The translations under genes were made by a program, and so were the position numbers. From positions 102,341-166,340 of the forward strand of contig NZ_JAQTWL010000006.1 in assembly GCF_028689295.1 (NCBI RefSeq): 64,000 nt of DNA, read 5' to 3'. This document shows, piece after piece, positions 16,749 to 25,933 of the stretch (the first letter of the stretch is position 1; the number at the start of each line of letters is the position of its first letter). The notes under the pieces are model-generated. The model had not been told where the DNA came from and did not search any database. It was given only the letters and a program-made list of their open reading frames with translations. This DNA comes from Rhodoferax sp. GTDB taxonomy: Bacteria > Pseudomonadota > Gammaproteobacteria > Burkholderiales > Burkholderiaceae_C.

Positions 16749-17564
16749 TCATTTCCCCCCGAACAGACGTTTCAACAAGCTTTGTTTGGGCGGCTCGGTA
16801 AAGCGCATGGGCTTGTCTTCACCCAGAAAACGGTCGATCACATCCTTGTAGGCTTCAGAGACGTCGCTGCCTTCCATGTGCACCGCCGGCACCCCCTGGT
16901 TGGAGGCCTGGAGCACCGCTTCGCTTTCGGGGATCACGCCAATGAGCTTGATGCGCAAAATGTCCTTGATGTCCTGCAAGGAGAGCATTTGACCTTGGTT
17001 CACCCGCGACGGGTTGTAGCGGGTGATCAGTAAATGCTCCTTGATGGGCTCCAGCCCTTCCATGGCGCGTTTAGTCTTGCTCGACAGCATGCCCAGAATG
17101 CGGTCAGAGTCGCGCACCGAGGAAACCTCGGGGTTGGTCACCACCAGGGCCTCGTCGGCAAAGTGCATGGCCATCAGTGCACCGGTCTCGATCCCGGCGG
17201 GCGAGTCACAGACGATGAACTCAAAATCCATGGCGGCCAGGTCAGCCAACACCTTTTCAACGCCAACCTGGGTCAGGGCATCTTTGTCGCGCGTTTGCGA
17301 GGCTGCCAGCACATAAAGGTTGTCGCACTGTTTGTCCTTGATAAGCGCCTGGTTCAGGTTGGCTTCGCCATGGATCACATTGATCAGGTCATACACCACG
17401 CGGCGTTCGCAGCCCATGATCAAGTCCAGGTTGCGCAGGCCAACATCGAAGTCGATGACGGCGGTCTTGTGGCCGCGCATGGCCAAGCCGGTCGAAAAAC
17501 TGGCGCTGGTGGTGGTTTTACCCACCCCACCCTTGCCGGAAGTCACCACAATTATTTTTGCCAT
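16749..17564 (-). CDS. minD: Septum-site determining ATPase MinD
   Basis: A 271-residue ParA-type ATPase. I chose the ATG at 17564 ([18 protein letters not shown]); an in-frame TTG 18 bases upstream is less likely. The deviant Walker A box is at residues 10-17. The C-terminus ends in a basic amphipathic membrane-targeting helix ([11 protein letters not shown]). MinD recruits MinC to the membrane and is displaced by MinE. It sits 27 bp after minC and four bases before minE. Confidence 0.95.
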   Translation of the reverse strand: MAKIIVVTSGKGGVGKTTTSASFSTGLAMRGHKTAVIDFDVGLRNLDLIMGCERRVVYDLINVIHGEANLNQALIKDKQCDNLYVLAASQTRDKDALTQVGVEKVLADLAAMDFEFIVCDSPAGIETGALMAMHFADEALVVTNPEVSSVRDSDRILGMLSSKTKRAMEGLEPIKEHLLITRYNPSRVNQGQMLSLQDIKDILRIKLIGVIPESEAVLQASNQGVPAVHMEGSDVSEAYKDVIDRFLGEDKPMRFTEPPKQSLLKRLFGGK

Positions 17565-17591
17565 GTTGATGGGGTCTTTCAAAGAGAAAAT

Positions 17592-18353
17592 TTAAGGGTT
17601 CAAGGCTTCGAAGATCAGCTTGTCCTGGCCGTCGAGACTCAGGCGCACCTGTGCCGGCCTGCCGTGGATATCTTTTGGGAGTGGATTTTCGCTGGTACGG
17701 TACACACCCGCAATGGAAATCAGTTCTGGCTCCAGACAGAGTGAAAAGATTCGCGCCTGGGTGTTGCCACTGGCGCCGGCCATGGCTTTGCCACGCAAGG
17801 GCGCATAGACGTGAATGTTGCCGTCTGCCACCACTTCTGCACCCATATTGACCATCGCCAACACCACCAGATCAGCGCCCCGCGCGTATATTTTCTGGCC
17901 AGAACGCAAAGGCTTGTCAATCACCAGGGTCGCAGGGCCAGGTACCTCGCGCACCACTTCCCGAACCACTTCGCGCACGGTTTCTGGGCCGGGCTTATCT
18001 GAGGTCTTTTTTGGATTGGCAGTCTTGCTGCGCGGCATTTCAGCTGGAGCTTCGATCAAACCGCAAGCCATGGCTGCAGTCGCTGTTGACGGCATGGCAT
18101 TGCGAAAGGCAATCGGCTTGAGACAACAGTGATGCAAGGTTGACAGCAATGCCGGCAGCGACTGATCGATCCCCTGGAATTCACAATTCAAAAAGTCTAT
18201 TACCAAAGCATCATCATCAAAAAAGTCCGGGCTCTGACTCGCCGGCCCAAACTGCGCGTAAAGGTCTTCAATGATATGTGCCAGGTCAGGTGTTTTGAGC
18301 AGCAATGCCACCAATGGCAACTGAGCGCTTTTGATTTCAAAGGTATGTGCCAC
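17592..18353 (-). CDS. minC: Septum-site determining protein MinC
   Basis: A 253-residue MinC using the GTG at 18353 ([11 protein letters not shown]). The next upstream in-frame start would add 23 unrelated residues. The N-terminal FtsZ-inhibiting domain spans about residues 1-105. A charged, low-complexity linker ([12 protein letters not shown]) follows, then the C-terminal beta-helix domain with [20 protein letters not shown] and [14 protein letters not shown], which binds MinD. The gene heads minCDE. Its promoter must lie in the AT-rich segment that also holds the DnaA-box cluster. No clear Shine-Dalgarno sequence is visible, so the exact start is uncertain. Confidence 0.9.
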   Translation of the reverse strand: MAHTFEIKSAQLPLVALLLKTPDLAHIIEDLYAQFGPASQSPDFFDDDALVIDFLNCEFQGIDQSLPALLSTLHHCCLKPIAFRNAMPSTATAAMACGLIEAPAEMPRSKTANPKKTSDKPGPETVREVVREVVREVPGPATLVIDKPLRSGQKIYARGADLVVLAMVNMGAEVVADGNIHVYAPLRGKAMAGASGNTQARIFSLCLEPELISIAGVYRTSENPLPKDIHGRPAQVRLSLDGQDKLIFEALNP

Positions 18354-18420
18354 GTGACATGAATAAAAAATGAAAAAAGCTAATGGTCTGAAATAAAGTT
18401 GATTGATGCTGCATAGTGGC

Positions 18421-18779
18421 AACGGGTAAATGTTACTTGATCAAGCTGCCAAAAACCATCGATGGATCAATTTTATTGACTCTATGCACAGGATTTTTAC
18501 ATTGATGCTGGAACTCTTGAAAACGGTTTGATTTTTGTCAGCTGTCATTAATTATCTTTATTCTTTTAAAGTAGTGGTAGTAGATAAGGACTTGCCAATG
18601 TCGTGGATAAGTCACTTTTGTTAATATAAATCAATGATTTGAACTATCTTCGTTAATGTGCACCGCCGCGCTTTTTATCTGTACCAGATTCTTGGGTAAG
18701 TATCCTGAAATTATATTTCTGTGGATAACTTGCTATTTAAAGTTTTATTATCCACAAACTTATACACTGATTGATGAGT
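18421..18779. other. AT-rich gene-free segment with DnaA-box cluster (candidate oriC or DnaA-titration site)
   Basis: This roughly 360-bp stretch is far more AT-rich than the rest of the window and encodes no gene. It holds two perfect DnaA boxes: TGTGGATAA at 18720-18728 and TTATCCACA at 18748-18756, facing each other. Three near matches are CTATGCACA (18482-18490), CGTGGATAA (18602-18610) and TTATACACT (18760-18768). AT-only runs such as TTAATATAAATCAA and TTATTAATTATC-like patches could unwind. It also contains the minC promoter region. dnaA itself is not in the window; parAB with parS sites lie 14 kb away, as expected near a replication origin. Whether this is oriC is inference. Confidence 0.45.
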
Positions 18780-18808
18780 AAAAAAAAGCCCGGAATTAAC
18801 CGGGCTAT
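18780..18808 (-). terminator. Rho-independent terminator of the ccm operon
   Basis: On the minus strand, an AGCCCGG / CCGGGCT stem with a six-base loop is followed by a run of seven T. It sits about 20 bases after the ccmI stop codon. This is a textbook intrinsic terminator that ends the ccm operon and insulates the AT-rich segment from it. Confidence 0.85.
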
Positions 18809-18826
18809 ATGGCTATGAGCCTTCTA

Positions 18827-20173
18827 TCAGGGTTTGCCGGAAGCGCTCATTTTGAACTTGGCATCGGCAATTTCCGCCTTGATGGGGTCAATATCAGGAG
18901 AATTGACCGGCAAAACCGTCAAGGCAGTCTGCCAGTGACCAATCGCCTTGGCATAGTTGCCGCTCTGAAAAGCCGCTTGCCCCGCCATCATCAGCGCCAT
19001 CGGGTGTTTGGGATCAATCGTCAGGGCTTTGTTGACCAGTTCAGCTGGCTTGCCTTGCAGATTCTTGGCGCGCATGGCCAAGGTGTCGGCGTATTGGGTC
19101 AATAAATCAGGGTCAGAGTCCAGCAGTGTGCCAGTCTTGGCATAGGCGTTGGCAGCTTCATCCAGACGCCCCTGCACCTTGTATGCCCGTGCCAGCCGTG
19201 CCCAGCCAGCCAGGTCATCCGGATTGTCTTTCAAGCGGGCAGCCAGCCGATCGACCATCTGGTTGATCATCTCTGGCGTCATGCCTGCAGCGGCATTTTC
19301 AGGTACCGGTGGCAACACGTTGCTCGCGCCCGCAGGCATTCCGGCTTTGCCACGGGCGTCGGCGATGTTGGCTTGAATTTGTTGTGTATCCGGCGAATCG
19401 GGCGGCAACAGGCCAAGCAATTTTTCCCAGCGCGTCACGGCATTGGGGAAATCGCCGCTTTGATAGGCGGCCACCCCCGCTATCATCAAGCCCATGGGAT
19501 GTTCCGGGTTCAGCCGCAGCGCTTCCTCGACGATTTGCTGAGGCTTGCCGACGAAGGTGTTGCCCGCCATGATGCCCAGCAATTCGGCGTAATCGACCAG
19601 CATGTCCGGATTGGTCTTGATAAAGTCACCCGCTCGTTCAAACGCCTGTTTGGATTCTTCGAAACGCCCCACAACCTTATAAGAGCGCGCCATCATGGCC
19701 CAGCCTTGCGGATTGTCGGGATTGGCTTTCAGTTTGGCCGCCAGCGTGTCGATCATTTGCGTGACTTGCTGATCTTCCGCGTTGACGCTGGCCACCGGTG
19801 GGTTGATGGCTGCTGGTGCGCCCAATTGCAGGTAAATGCCCAATGCCAGCACCGGCAGACTCACGCCAATTGCCGCCGCCATGCGTGGTGGGGTCCAAAA
19901 TCCAGGGGTTTGATCACCTGCTGCTGCTTCAAAGCTCTCGGTGTCGTCAAGCAGGCGAAGTTGCAACTCCTCGCGGGTGGTCTCGAAGTCCTGCTGGCTG
20001 ATGACGCCGCGTGCCAAATCACCTTCAAGGGTCTGCAGTTGGTCGCGGTGGATGGCAGCGTTGAGTTTTTCGCTGGACGTACCGCTACCCTTTGGTTTGA
20101 CAAGCAGCGGGCGAATCACCCAAGCTACAACCAGCAGCGTCAACAGCGCTGAAATACCTATAAAGACGTTCAT
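18827..20173 (-). CDS. ccmI: Cytochrome c biogenesis protein CcmI with two TPR modules
   Basis: A 448-residue inner-membrane protein with helices near residues 3-22 and 95-115. Between them is a coiled-coil CcmI-type region (QLQTLEGDLARGVISQQDFE). The periplasmic part holds two similar TPR modules, each ending in a matching unit: GVAAYQSGDFPNAVTRWEKL and GQAAFQSGNYAKAIGHWQTA. Each is followed by PPDSPD/PVNSPD and IADA(R/K). CcmI presents apocytochrome to the heme-ligation machinery. It overlaps ccmH by four bases and is the last gene of the operon. The internal duplication makes it longer than many homologs. Confidence 0.9.
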   Translation of the reverse strand: MNVFIGISALLTLLVVAWVIRPLLVKPKGSGTSSEKLNAAIHRDQLQTLEGDLARGVISQQDFETTREELQLRLLDDTESFEAAAGDQTPGFWTPPRMAAAIGVSLPVLALGIYLQLGAPAAINPPVASVNAEDQQVTQMIDTLAAKLKANPDNPQGWAMMARSYKVVGRFEESKQAFERAGDFIKTNPDMLVDYAELLGIMAGNTFVGKPQQIVEEALRLNPEHPMGLMIAGVAAYQSGDFPNAVTRWEKLLGLLPPDSPDTQQIQANIADARGKAGMPAGASNVLPPVPENAAAGMTPEMINQMVDRLAARLKDNPDDLAGWARLARAYKVQGRLDEAANAYAKTGTLLDSDPDLLTQYADTLAMRAKNLQGKPAELVNKALTIDPKHPMALMMAGQAAFQSGNYAKAIGHWQTALTVLPVNSPDIDPIKAEIADAKFKMSASGKP

Positions 20174-20637
20174 TTGGAAGAATCAGTTTCTTGAAGAAGG
20201 GCTTGCGCTTTGGCGCGCTGGGCGGCGTTTAGCACCGGGGTGTCTTTTTGACTTTGATTGCGCCTGATGGCAGTCACCAGTAACCAGATGGCACCGATCA
20301 ACAGCAGCAATGGCCCGAACCAGAGCAGCCAGGTCGTGGGTTTGACGGGCGGACGGTACAGCACGAAGTCACCATAACGGTTGACCAGATACTCCTTGAT
20401 TTCGGCATCCGACTTGCCGGATTTGATCAGGGTTCGCACCTCACGGCGCAGATCGTTGGCAAGATCGGCGCGGGAGCCGGCCAGTGATTCGTTCTGGCAA
20501 ACCAGGCAGCGCAACTCTTCGGCAATGGTAATCAGGCGCTGTTCCACCACCGGGTCTTCAGCCAATGGTGCCGCCTCTTCGGCGTGCGCACCGATGGCGC
20601 ATTGCAGCGCCATAAAAAGAACGATCAGGAATTTCAT
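20170..20637 (-). CDS. ccmH: Cytochrome c biogenesis protein CcmH (apocytochrome thiol reductase)
   Basis: A 155-residue protein with a signal peptide and the redox motif LRCLVCQNES at C44 and C47. The DLRREVRTLIKSGKSDAEIK helix and VNRYGDFVLYRPP follow, with one C-terminal membrane anchor. This is the short CcmH/CycL form without TPRs, the TPR part being supplied by separate CcmI. It reduces or holds apocytochrome cysteines for heme attachment in the periplasm. It overlaps ccmG (20634-20637) and ccmI by four bases. Confidence 0.93.
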   Translation of the reverse strand: MKFLIVLFMALQCAIGAHAEEAAPLAEDPVVEQRLITIAEELRCLVCQNESLAGSRADLANDLRREVRTLIKSGKSDAEIKEYLVNRYGDFVLYRPPVKPTTWLLWFGPLLLLIGAIWLLVTAIRRNQSQKDTPVLNAAQRAKAQALLQETDSSK

Positions 20638-21158
20638 GATTGCAGTTCCTTGATCAGCGGCACCAGTTTGTCGCGCAAGGCTTCTTCGGTGAACGGGCCA
20701 ATCTGTTTGTAGCGGATGATGCCTGCCTTGTCGATCAGGAAGCTCTCTGGCACGCCATAGACACCGAAATCAATCCCGATACGCGCGTCCGCATCCACGA
20801 TGGTGTGGGTGTACGGGTTGCCGAAGCGGGCCAGCCATTGCAGGCCATCAGCTTCCTTGTCTTTGTAGTCCAAGCCGACGATGACCAGCGGATTGGTTTT
20901 GACAAATTCAACCAGCAACGGGTGCTCCTGCCGACAGGCCACGCACCAGGAGGCCCAGGTGTTGAGCAGCCACACTTGGCCCAGCATGTCTTTGTTGGAG
21001 AATGTTTCTCCCGGCTTGCCAAGTACCGGCGCGGTGAATGCTGGTGCGGGTTTACCAATCAGGGGCGACGGAATTTCATGCGGGTCGCGCGTCAGTCCGA
21101 TGGCCAAAAAGATCAGCAAGACAACAAAGATGCCTAACGGTATCAAACCCTTTTTCAT
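20634..21158 (-). CDS. ccmG: Thiol:disulfide interchange protein CcmG/DsbE
   Basis: A 174-residue membrane-anchored thioredoxin-like protein. The ATG at 21158 overlaps the ccmF stop (ATGA) and gives a proper signal anchor (MKKGLIPLGIFVVLLIFLAIG). The redox motif NTWASWCVACRQEH and the cis-proline region GVYGVPESFLID are typical of CcmG. It keeps the apocytochrome heme-binding cysteines reduced with CcmH in the periplasm. Longer upstream reading into ccmF is rejected. Confidence 0.93.
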   Translation of the reverse strand: MKKGLIPLGIFVVLLIFLAIGLTRDPHEIPSPLIGKPAPAFTAPVLGKPGETFSNKDMLGQVWLLNTWASWCVACRQEHPLLVEFVKTNPLVIVGLDYKDKEADGLQWLARFGNPYTHTIVDADARIGIDFGVYGVPESFLIDKAGIIRYKQIGPFTEEALRDKLVPLIKELQS

Positions 21159-23122
21159 GCGGCAGCGCCCTTCATGTCTGTCATATTCAATTTGGCAGCC
21201 ACTTTTTTGCGGTAGCGTTTGTCCAAGGCCGCCATGGCGCCGCCGATGGCCATGAACAAGCAACCAAACCAGATCCAGGCGATGAATGGCTTGTAATAGA
21301 CGCGCATGGCCCAGGCCGGCTTGCCCTCGCCTTCGAGCTTTTCTCCCAGTGACACATACACGTCACGCGTGAAAGTGGTGTCGATGGCGGCTTCGGTCAT
21401 CGGCATGGTGGACGAAAAATAGGCGCGCTTTTCAGGGTAAAGCGTGCGCAGGACCTTGCCATCTTTGATCAATTCCACGTTGCCGCGATCGGCCTTGTAA
21501 TTGGGGCCAGGTACTTCATTGATGCCCGTCAGCCGGAAGGTGTAACCGCCTACTTCGACGGTGTCGCCAATGGTCATGCGTACGTCCTTTTCGGTTTCGT
21601 AACCTTTGACCATGGTGATGCCGACCACGCACACCGCAATACCGATGTGCGCCACATGCATGCCCCAATAAGAAACAGGAGTGGACTTCCAGTTGACCGT
21701 GTCTTTGAGCTGGCGGTAAATCTGCACGGCCGAGGCCAGCACGATCCAGATCGCCAAGGTCAGGCCCATGGCGACCAGGGCCGACCATTCGCCAGCCAGC
21801 AGAGGCGCGGTACAACCCAGCAGCACTGAAACGATCGCAATGGGACGCAGTTTTCTGGTCAGATCAGCCACTGTGTCATTTTTCCAGCGGGCATAACTGC
21901 CAATCACCATGAACAGCAGCACCGGTGTCATGATGGGTGCAAAGACGGCGTTGAAGTAGGGCGGGCCCACCGACAGTTTGCCCAAATTCAGCGCATCAAT
22001 GATCAGGGGGTAAAGCGTGCCCAGCAGAACCGCCGCCGCTGCTGTGGTTAGCAGCACGTTGTTGATCAGCAAAAAGGTTTCGCGTGAAATAAGCGAAAAC
22101 GATCCACCGGAACGCACTTTGCCGGCACGGGCGGCAAACAAGATCAGCGAGCTGCCTACAACCACGGCCAGAAACAACAAAATGAAGACGCCGCGCTTGG
22201 GGTCGGTGGCAAAAGCATGGACCGACGTCAACACCCCCGAGCGCACCAGGAAGGTGCCGAGCAGGCTGAGCGAGAACGCAATCAGCGACAGCATGATGGT
22301 CCAACTTCTGAACAGGCCACGTTTTTCAGTGACCGCCAGCGAGTGCATCAGCGCGGTGCCGACCAGCCAGGGCAGGAAAGAAGCGTTTTCCACCGGATCC
22401 CAGAACCACCAGCCGCCCCAGCCCAATTCGTAGTAGGCCCACCAGGATCCCATGGCAATGCCGATGGTCAGGCAAATCCAGGCGGCTGTGGCCCAAGGGC
22501 GTGTCCAGCGTGCCCATGCCGCATCAAGCCGGCCGTTGAGCAGGGCTGCGATCGAGAAAGCAAACGGAATCGACATACCGACATAGCCCATGTAGAGCAT
22601 CGGCGGGTGAAACACCAGGCCGGGATCTTGCAGCAGCGGGTTCAGGTCACGGCCGTCAACCGGGATTTCGACCAGGCGTGAAAAAGGGCTTGACGTGATC
22701 AGCATGAAAAGCAGAAAACCAACGGCGATCAGCGCCAGCACCCCCAGCACACGCGACACCATGGCATCGGGCAACTGGCGCGAAAAGAGCGATACCGCCA
22801 TCATCCAGGTGCACAGCATCAGCAACCACAGCAAGAGCGAGCCTTCATGGCCGCCCCACACCGCGGCGATGCGGTAAATGTCCGGCAACTGGGTGTTGGA
22901 GTGCTGGGCCACGTACAGCACGGAGAAGTCATTGGTGTAAAAAGAGTAGGTCAGACACAGAAACGAAAAGCCAACCAATAGCCATAGCACCTGGGCACCA
23001 GGGCGCGCCAGCGCCATCCAGTCGGCTCTCCCCTGCTGACCGCCTGCCAGGCTGAGGGTACCGAATGCTGCAGCAACCAGCAAGGCAAGAATCAGTGCGA
23101 AATGTCCAAGTTCTGGAATCAT
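21155..23122 (-). CDS. ccmF: Heme lyase subunit CcmF
   Basis: A 655-residue polytopic membrane protein with about 15 helices. It carries the heme-handling tryptophan-rich motif WGGWWFWDPVENASFLPWL in its middle third and conserved periplasmic histidines. CcmF forms the cytochrome c synthetase core with CcmH and CcmI, attaching heme from CcmE to CXXCH motifs. Length and motif match the family. It lies 61 bp after ccmE and overlaps ccmG. Confidence 0.95.
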   Translation of the reverse strand: MIPELGHFALILALLVAAAFGTLSLAGGQQGRADWMALARPGAQVLWLLVGFSFLCLTYSFYTNDFSVLYVAQHSNTQLPDIYRIAAVWGGHEGSLLLWLLMLCTWMMAVSLFSRQLPDAMVSRVLGVLALIAVGFLLFMLITSSPFSRLVEIPVDGRDLNPLLQDPGLVFHPPMLYMGYVGMSIPFAFSIAALLNGRLDAAWARWTRPWATAAWICLTIGIAMGSWWAYYELGWGGWWFWDPVENASFLPWLVGTALMHSLAVTEKRGLFRSWTIMLSLIAFSLSLLGTFLVRSGVLTSVHAFATDPKRGVFILLFLAVVVGSSLILFAARAGKVRSGGSFSLISRETFLLINNVLLTTAAAAVLLGTLYPLIIDALNLGKLSVGPPYFNAVFAPIMTPVLLFMVIGSYARWKNDTVADLTRKLRPIAIVSVLLGCTAPLLAGEWSALVAMGLTLAIWIVLASAVQIYRQLKDTVNWKSTPVSYWGMHVAHIGIAVCVVGITMVKGYETEKDVRMTIGDTVEVGGYTFRLTGINEVPGPNYKADRGNVELIKDGKVLRTLYPEKRAYFSSTMPMTEAAIDTTFTRDVYVSLGEKLEGEGKPAWAMRVYYKPFIAWIWFGCLFMAIGGAMAALDKRYRKKVAAKLNMTDMKGAAA

Positions 23123-23183
23123 GTTGGGTCTCGGTGCGTTAAAGGACGGGTGACTTGCTGGTGAAATGGAGCAGCATGAAGCG

Positions 23184-23633
23184 TTATTTCAGGGATTTGC
23201 CGGCTTTTTCGATTTCAGCCTGGTCCAGCGCATGCTGGGCTTCGGGTGGCATGTAGTTTTCATCATGTTTGGCCAGCACCTCGGAGGCGGTGAATTTTCC
23301 GTCAGCGTTGAGTTGACCTTGGGCGACAACGCCCTTGCCTTCGCGAAACAGATCCGGCAGGATGCCGGTGTAGGTTACGGGCACTTCCTTGATCGTGTCA
23401 GTGACGACGAAAGACACAGTCAGGTTGCTGCGCTGCACCGAGCCTTCTTTAACCATGCCGCCGATGCGAAAGGCGCGGTTGTGAGGCGCCTCACCGGCAC
23501 CCACCTGGCTGGGGGTGAAGAAAAAGACCAGATTGCTTTGAAAGGCATTCAGGACAAAGTATGAGGCGATGCCGATGGCGGCCAGTGCGCCCACAATCAT
23601 GGCGGTGCGTTTGTGACGAGGTTTCATGGTCAT
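23184..23633 (-). CDS. ccmE: Heme chaperone CcmE
   Basis: A 149-residue protein with an N-terminal membrane anchor (about residues 10-30) and an OB-fold periplasmic domain. The covalent heme-binding motif is HDENY, with histidine at residue 123. This is the CXXXY-lacking, His-type CcmE used by most proteobacteria. It carries heme from CcmABCD to CcmF. The first ATG overlaps the ccmD stop by four bases; a second ATG two codons later is also possible. Confidence 0.95.
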   Translation of the reverse strand: MTMKPRHKRTAMIVGALAAIGIASYFVLNAFQSNLVFFFTPSQVGAGEAPHNRAFRIGGMVKEGSVQRSNLTVSFVVTDTIKEVPVTYTGILPDLFREGKGVVAQGQLNADGKFTASEVLAKHDENYMPPEAQHALDQAEIEKAGKSLK

Positions 23634-23815
23634 TGTGCGGTTGAATCGTTTTGAGAGTCGTTATCGTTCAAAAGGTTTCGCAAGATTTCGCGCCGGTGAG
23701 CGCGCACCTGCCAGATTTCGGCAATCACCACCAGGGCTGAAATGCCAAAACTGCCCCATACATAGAAGGCGTAACCTCCCATGTCCAGAAATTCTCCAAC
23801 GCTATGCCACTGCAT
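23630..23815 (-). CDS. ccmD: Heme exporter accessory protein CcmD
   Basis: A 61-residue protein with one membrane helix ([21 protein letters not shown]) and a basic cytoplasmic tail ([12 protein letters not shown]), the standard CcmD pattern. It stabilises the CcmABC complex that loads heme onto CcmE. It overlaps ccmC by 14 bases and ccmE by four. It is small, but the context and helix-plus-tail signature make it reliable. Confidence 0.9.
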   Translation of the reverse strand: MQWHSVGEFLDMGGYAFYVWGSFGISALVVIAEIWQVRAHRREILRNLLNDNDSQNDSTAQ

Positions 23816-24539
23816 GTTTCACCCACTCCGTATGACGTTCCCGATCCAGAATAATGCTGCGCACCCGCACCAGCGCAATGGCGATGGTGTACATCCAAAA
23901 AGCAAAAACCATGATCAGCATCCCGGCCAGCATGGGCGTGGCCATGCTGGCCCCTTTCATGGACACCGACGCGCCTTGATGCAGGGTGTTCCACCATTTC
24001 ACCGAAAAATAAATGATAGGCACATTGACCGCCCCCACCAGCGCCAGGATGGCGCAGGCCTTGTCGGCCCGGCGCGGATCGTCGATGGAGGCTTGCAGGG
24101 CCAGAAAGCCCAGATACAAAAACAGCAGGATCAATTCAGAGGTCAGCCGCGCATCCCAGACCCACCAGGCGCCCCACATCGGCTTGCCCCACAGCGCGCC
24201 GGTGACCAGCGACAAAAAAGCGAATAACGCGCCGGTTGGCGCCAGTGCCGAGGCCATCATGCCCGACAGGCGGGTGTTGAAGGCCAAGCCGAAGCCAGCC
24301 CAGCCCGCCATCACCAGGTAGATGAACATGGACATTTGCGAGGCCGGCACATGGACAAAAATAATGCGATACCCCTGACCCTGCTGGGCATCGACGGGCG
24401 CCACAAAAAACGAAATCCACAAGCCGACCAGCGTCAGCAGCGCGGCCAGAGTGGCAAACCAAGGCCACATTTTTCCGGCCAAATAATAAAAGTTCTGCGG
24501 AGAAGAGAACTTGAACCAATGAATCACACGTGTTTTCAT
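23802..24539 (-). CDS. ccmC: Heme exporter membrane protein CcmC
   Basis: A 245-residue, six-helix membrane protein carrying the tryptophan-rich heme motif GAWWVWDARLTSELILLF and flanking conserved histidines. CcmC binds heme and presents it to CcmE in the periplasm. It overlaps ccmB by four bases and ccmD by 14. Length fits the family. Confidence 0.94.
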   Translation of the reverse strand: MKTRVIHWFKFSSPQNFYYLAGKMWPWFATLAALLTLVGLWISFFVAPVDAQQGQGYRIIFVHVPASQMSMFIYLVMAGWAGFGLAFNTRLSGMMASALAPTGALFAFLSLVTGALWGKPMWGAWWVWDARLTSELILLFLYLGFLALQASIDDPRRADKACAILALVGAVNVPIIYFSVKWWNTLHQGASVSMKGASMATPMLAGMLIMVFAFWMYTIAIALVRVRSIILDRERHTEWVKHAVA

Positions 24540-25231
24540 TCCAGGGAAATCCTCAAAGCGGCTGCCGTAGCCAGGGGAGAGAAAAAGAGCGAGAGTACCA
24601 ACAGGGCCGCCATCAGTGACAAATGGCCACCAATGCCCATGCCGGCTGCATCAGCTTCAACCGCACCCGCACCAAAAATAAGAACCGGAATATACAGCGG
24701 CAAGATCAATAGCGACAGCAAAACCCCTGCACCCCGTACGCCCAAGGTCAAGGCGGCGCCAATACTGCCAATCAGGCTCAGGGTGGGCGTGCCCAGCAGC
24801 AGCGACAGCATCAAGATACCCAGAGCCCGGGTGTCCAGGCCAAACTGCAATCCCAACACCGGCGCCATCAGCACCAGGGGCAGCCCCGCCAACAAGAAAT
24901 GGGCCAGCGCTTTGGCCAGCACCAGCAAGGCCAGCGGGGTGGTGGACAGCGCCATCTGTTCCAGCGAGCCGTCGGCGTAGTCGGTGGCGAACATGCGCTG
25001 TAGCGACAGCATCGCGGCCAGCAGCGCGCTGACCCACAAGACGCCCGGCGCCATGCGCAACAGCAAGGCAGTTTCCGGTCCGACGCCGAGCGGAAACAGG
25101 CTGGCAATCACCACAAAAAACACCAGCGGCGTCAGCACCTCGCCCTTTTGGCGAAACCCCAAGGCAATTTCGCGCCTGAGCACGGCCAGCAGCACCCGGC
25201 CCAATCCAACAGGTTTGACGAGCGTACTCAT
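24536..25231 (-). CDS. ccmB: Heme exporter membrane protein CcmB
   Basis: A 231-residue membrane protein with about six helices. The early motif AVLRREIALGFRQKGEVLTPLVFFV is characteristic of CcmB. It is the permease partner of CcmA in the complex that releases holo-CcmE. It overlaps ccmA and ccmC by four bases each. Confidence 0.93.
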   Translation of the reverse strand: MSTLVKPVGLGRVLLAVLRREIALGFRQKGEVLTPLVFFVVIASLFPLGVGPETALLLRMAPGVLWVSALLAAMLSLQRMFATDYADGSLEQMALSTTPLALLVLAKALAHFLLAGLPLVLMAPVLGLQFGLDTRALGILMLSLLLGTPTLSLIGSIGAALTLGVRGAGVLLSLLILPLYIPVLIFGAGAVEADAAGMGIGGHLSLMAALLVLSLFFSPLATAAALRISLE

Positions 25232-25863
25232 TGCGCCTGCAACTCCAGCATTTGTGGCGGCAGGTTGCCAATGTTCACACGCTGGTGGCTGGTCAGCACC
25301 GCCAGTCCACCAGTTGCCAGGTGATCGGCAATCAGATCGGCCAGCAGGTTGATGCCGCCTTCGTCCATGGCCACATAAGGCTCATCCAGCACCCACAGCC
25401 TGGCCGGGCTCAACACCAGCCGTGACAAGGCCACGCGCCGCTTTTGCCCTTGTGACAAATGGCGCACCAGTTGCCTGCCTCGACCGCGCAGGCCGAAACG
25501 CGACAGGACCTCCTGGGTTTGCGCCCGGTCAGGGGCAATGCCTCCCAGGGCCGTGATAAAAGCCAGGTTCTCATCGACCGTCATGGATTCCTGCAGGGCA
25601 TTCAAGTGGCCCAGGTAACACAGGTCCTGGCGGTAGGCTTCGCGCTGTGCATGAATGGGCGTGCCATTCCACAAAATGTCACCGGCTTCAATAGGGGCCA
25701 GGCCGCACACCATGCGCAACAGGCTGGTTTTGCCGACGCCGTTGGCGCCGGCCACATACAGCCAGTGCCCAGGGGTCAGCTCGCAGTCCACGTTCTTGAA
25801 TAGCTGGCGCCCGCCCTTGATGCAGCCAAGTTTGGTGAAAGACAGTGATGGGATGATATTCAA
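25228..25863 (-). CDS. ccmA: Heme exporter ATP-binding protein CcmA
   Basis: A 211-residue ABC ATPase with Walker A GANGVGKTS, signature LSQGQKRRVALSRL and Walker B LWVLDEPYVAMDEGG. The Q-loop segment CYLGHLNALQESMTVDENL is a CcmA-type feature. ATP hydrolysis frees heme-loaded CcmE from CcmC and CcmD. It is the first ccm gene and lies 70 bp downstream of rquA, so rquA may be the true head of the transcript. Confidence 0.94.
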   Translation of the reverse strand: MNIIPSLSFTKLGCIKGGRQLFKNVDCELTPGHWLYVAGANGVGKTSLLRMVCGLAPIEAGDILWNGTPIHAQREAYRQDLCYLGHLNALQESMTVDENLAFITALGGIAPDRAQTQEVLSRFGLRGRGRQLVRHLSQGQKRRVALSRLVLSPARLWVLDEPYVAMDEGGINLLADLIADHLATGGLAVLTSHQRVNIGNLPPQMLELQAQ

Positions 25864-25933
25864 AGGCAGAGCTGTCGCAGAAACAAAACCGGCTGATTTT
25901 ACGGTACGCCGCGTTGACTAGAGTGATGCGGGA

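Noticed and set aside
18354..18422. Longer minC starting at 18422
   Set aside because: It would add 23 hydrophobic residues foreign to MinC; the GTG at 18353 gives the family's N-terminus.
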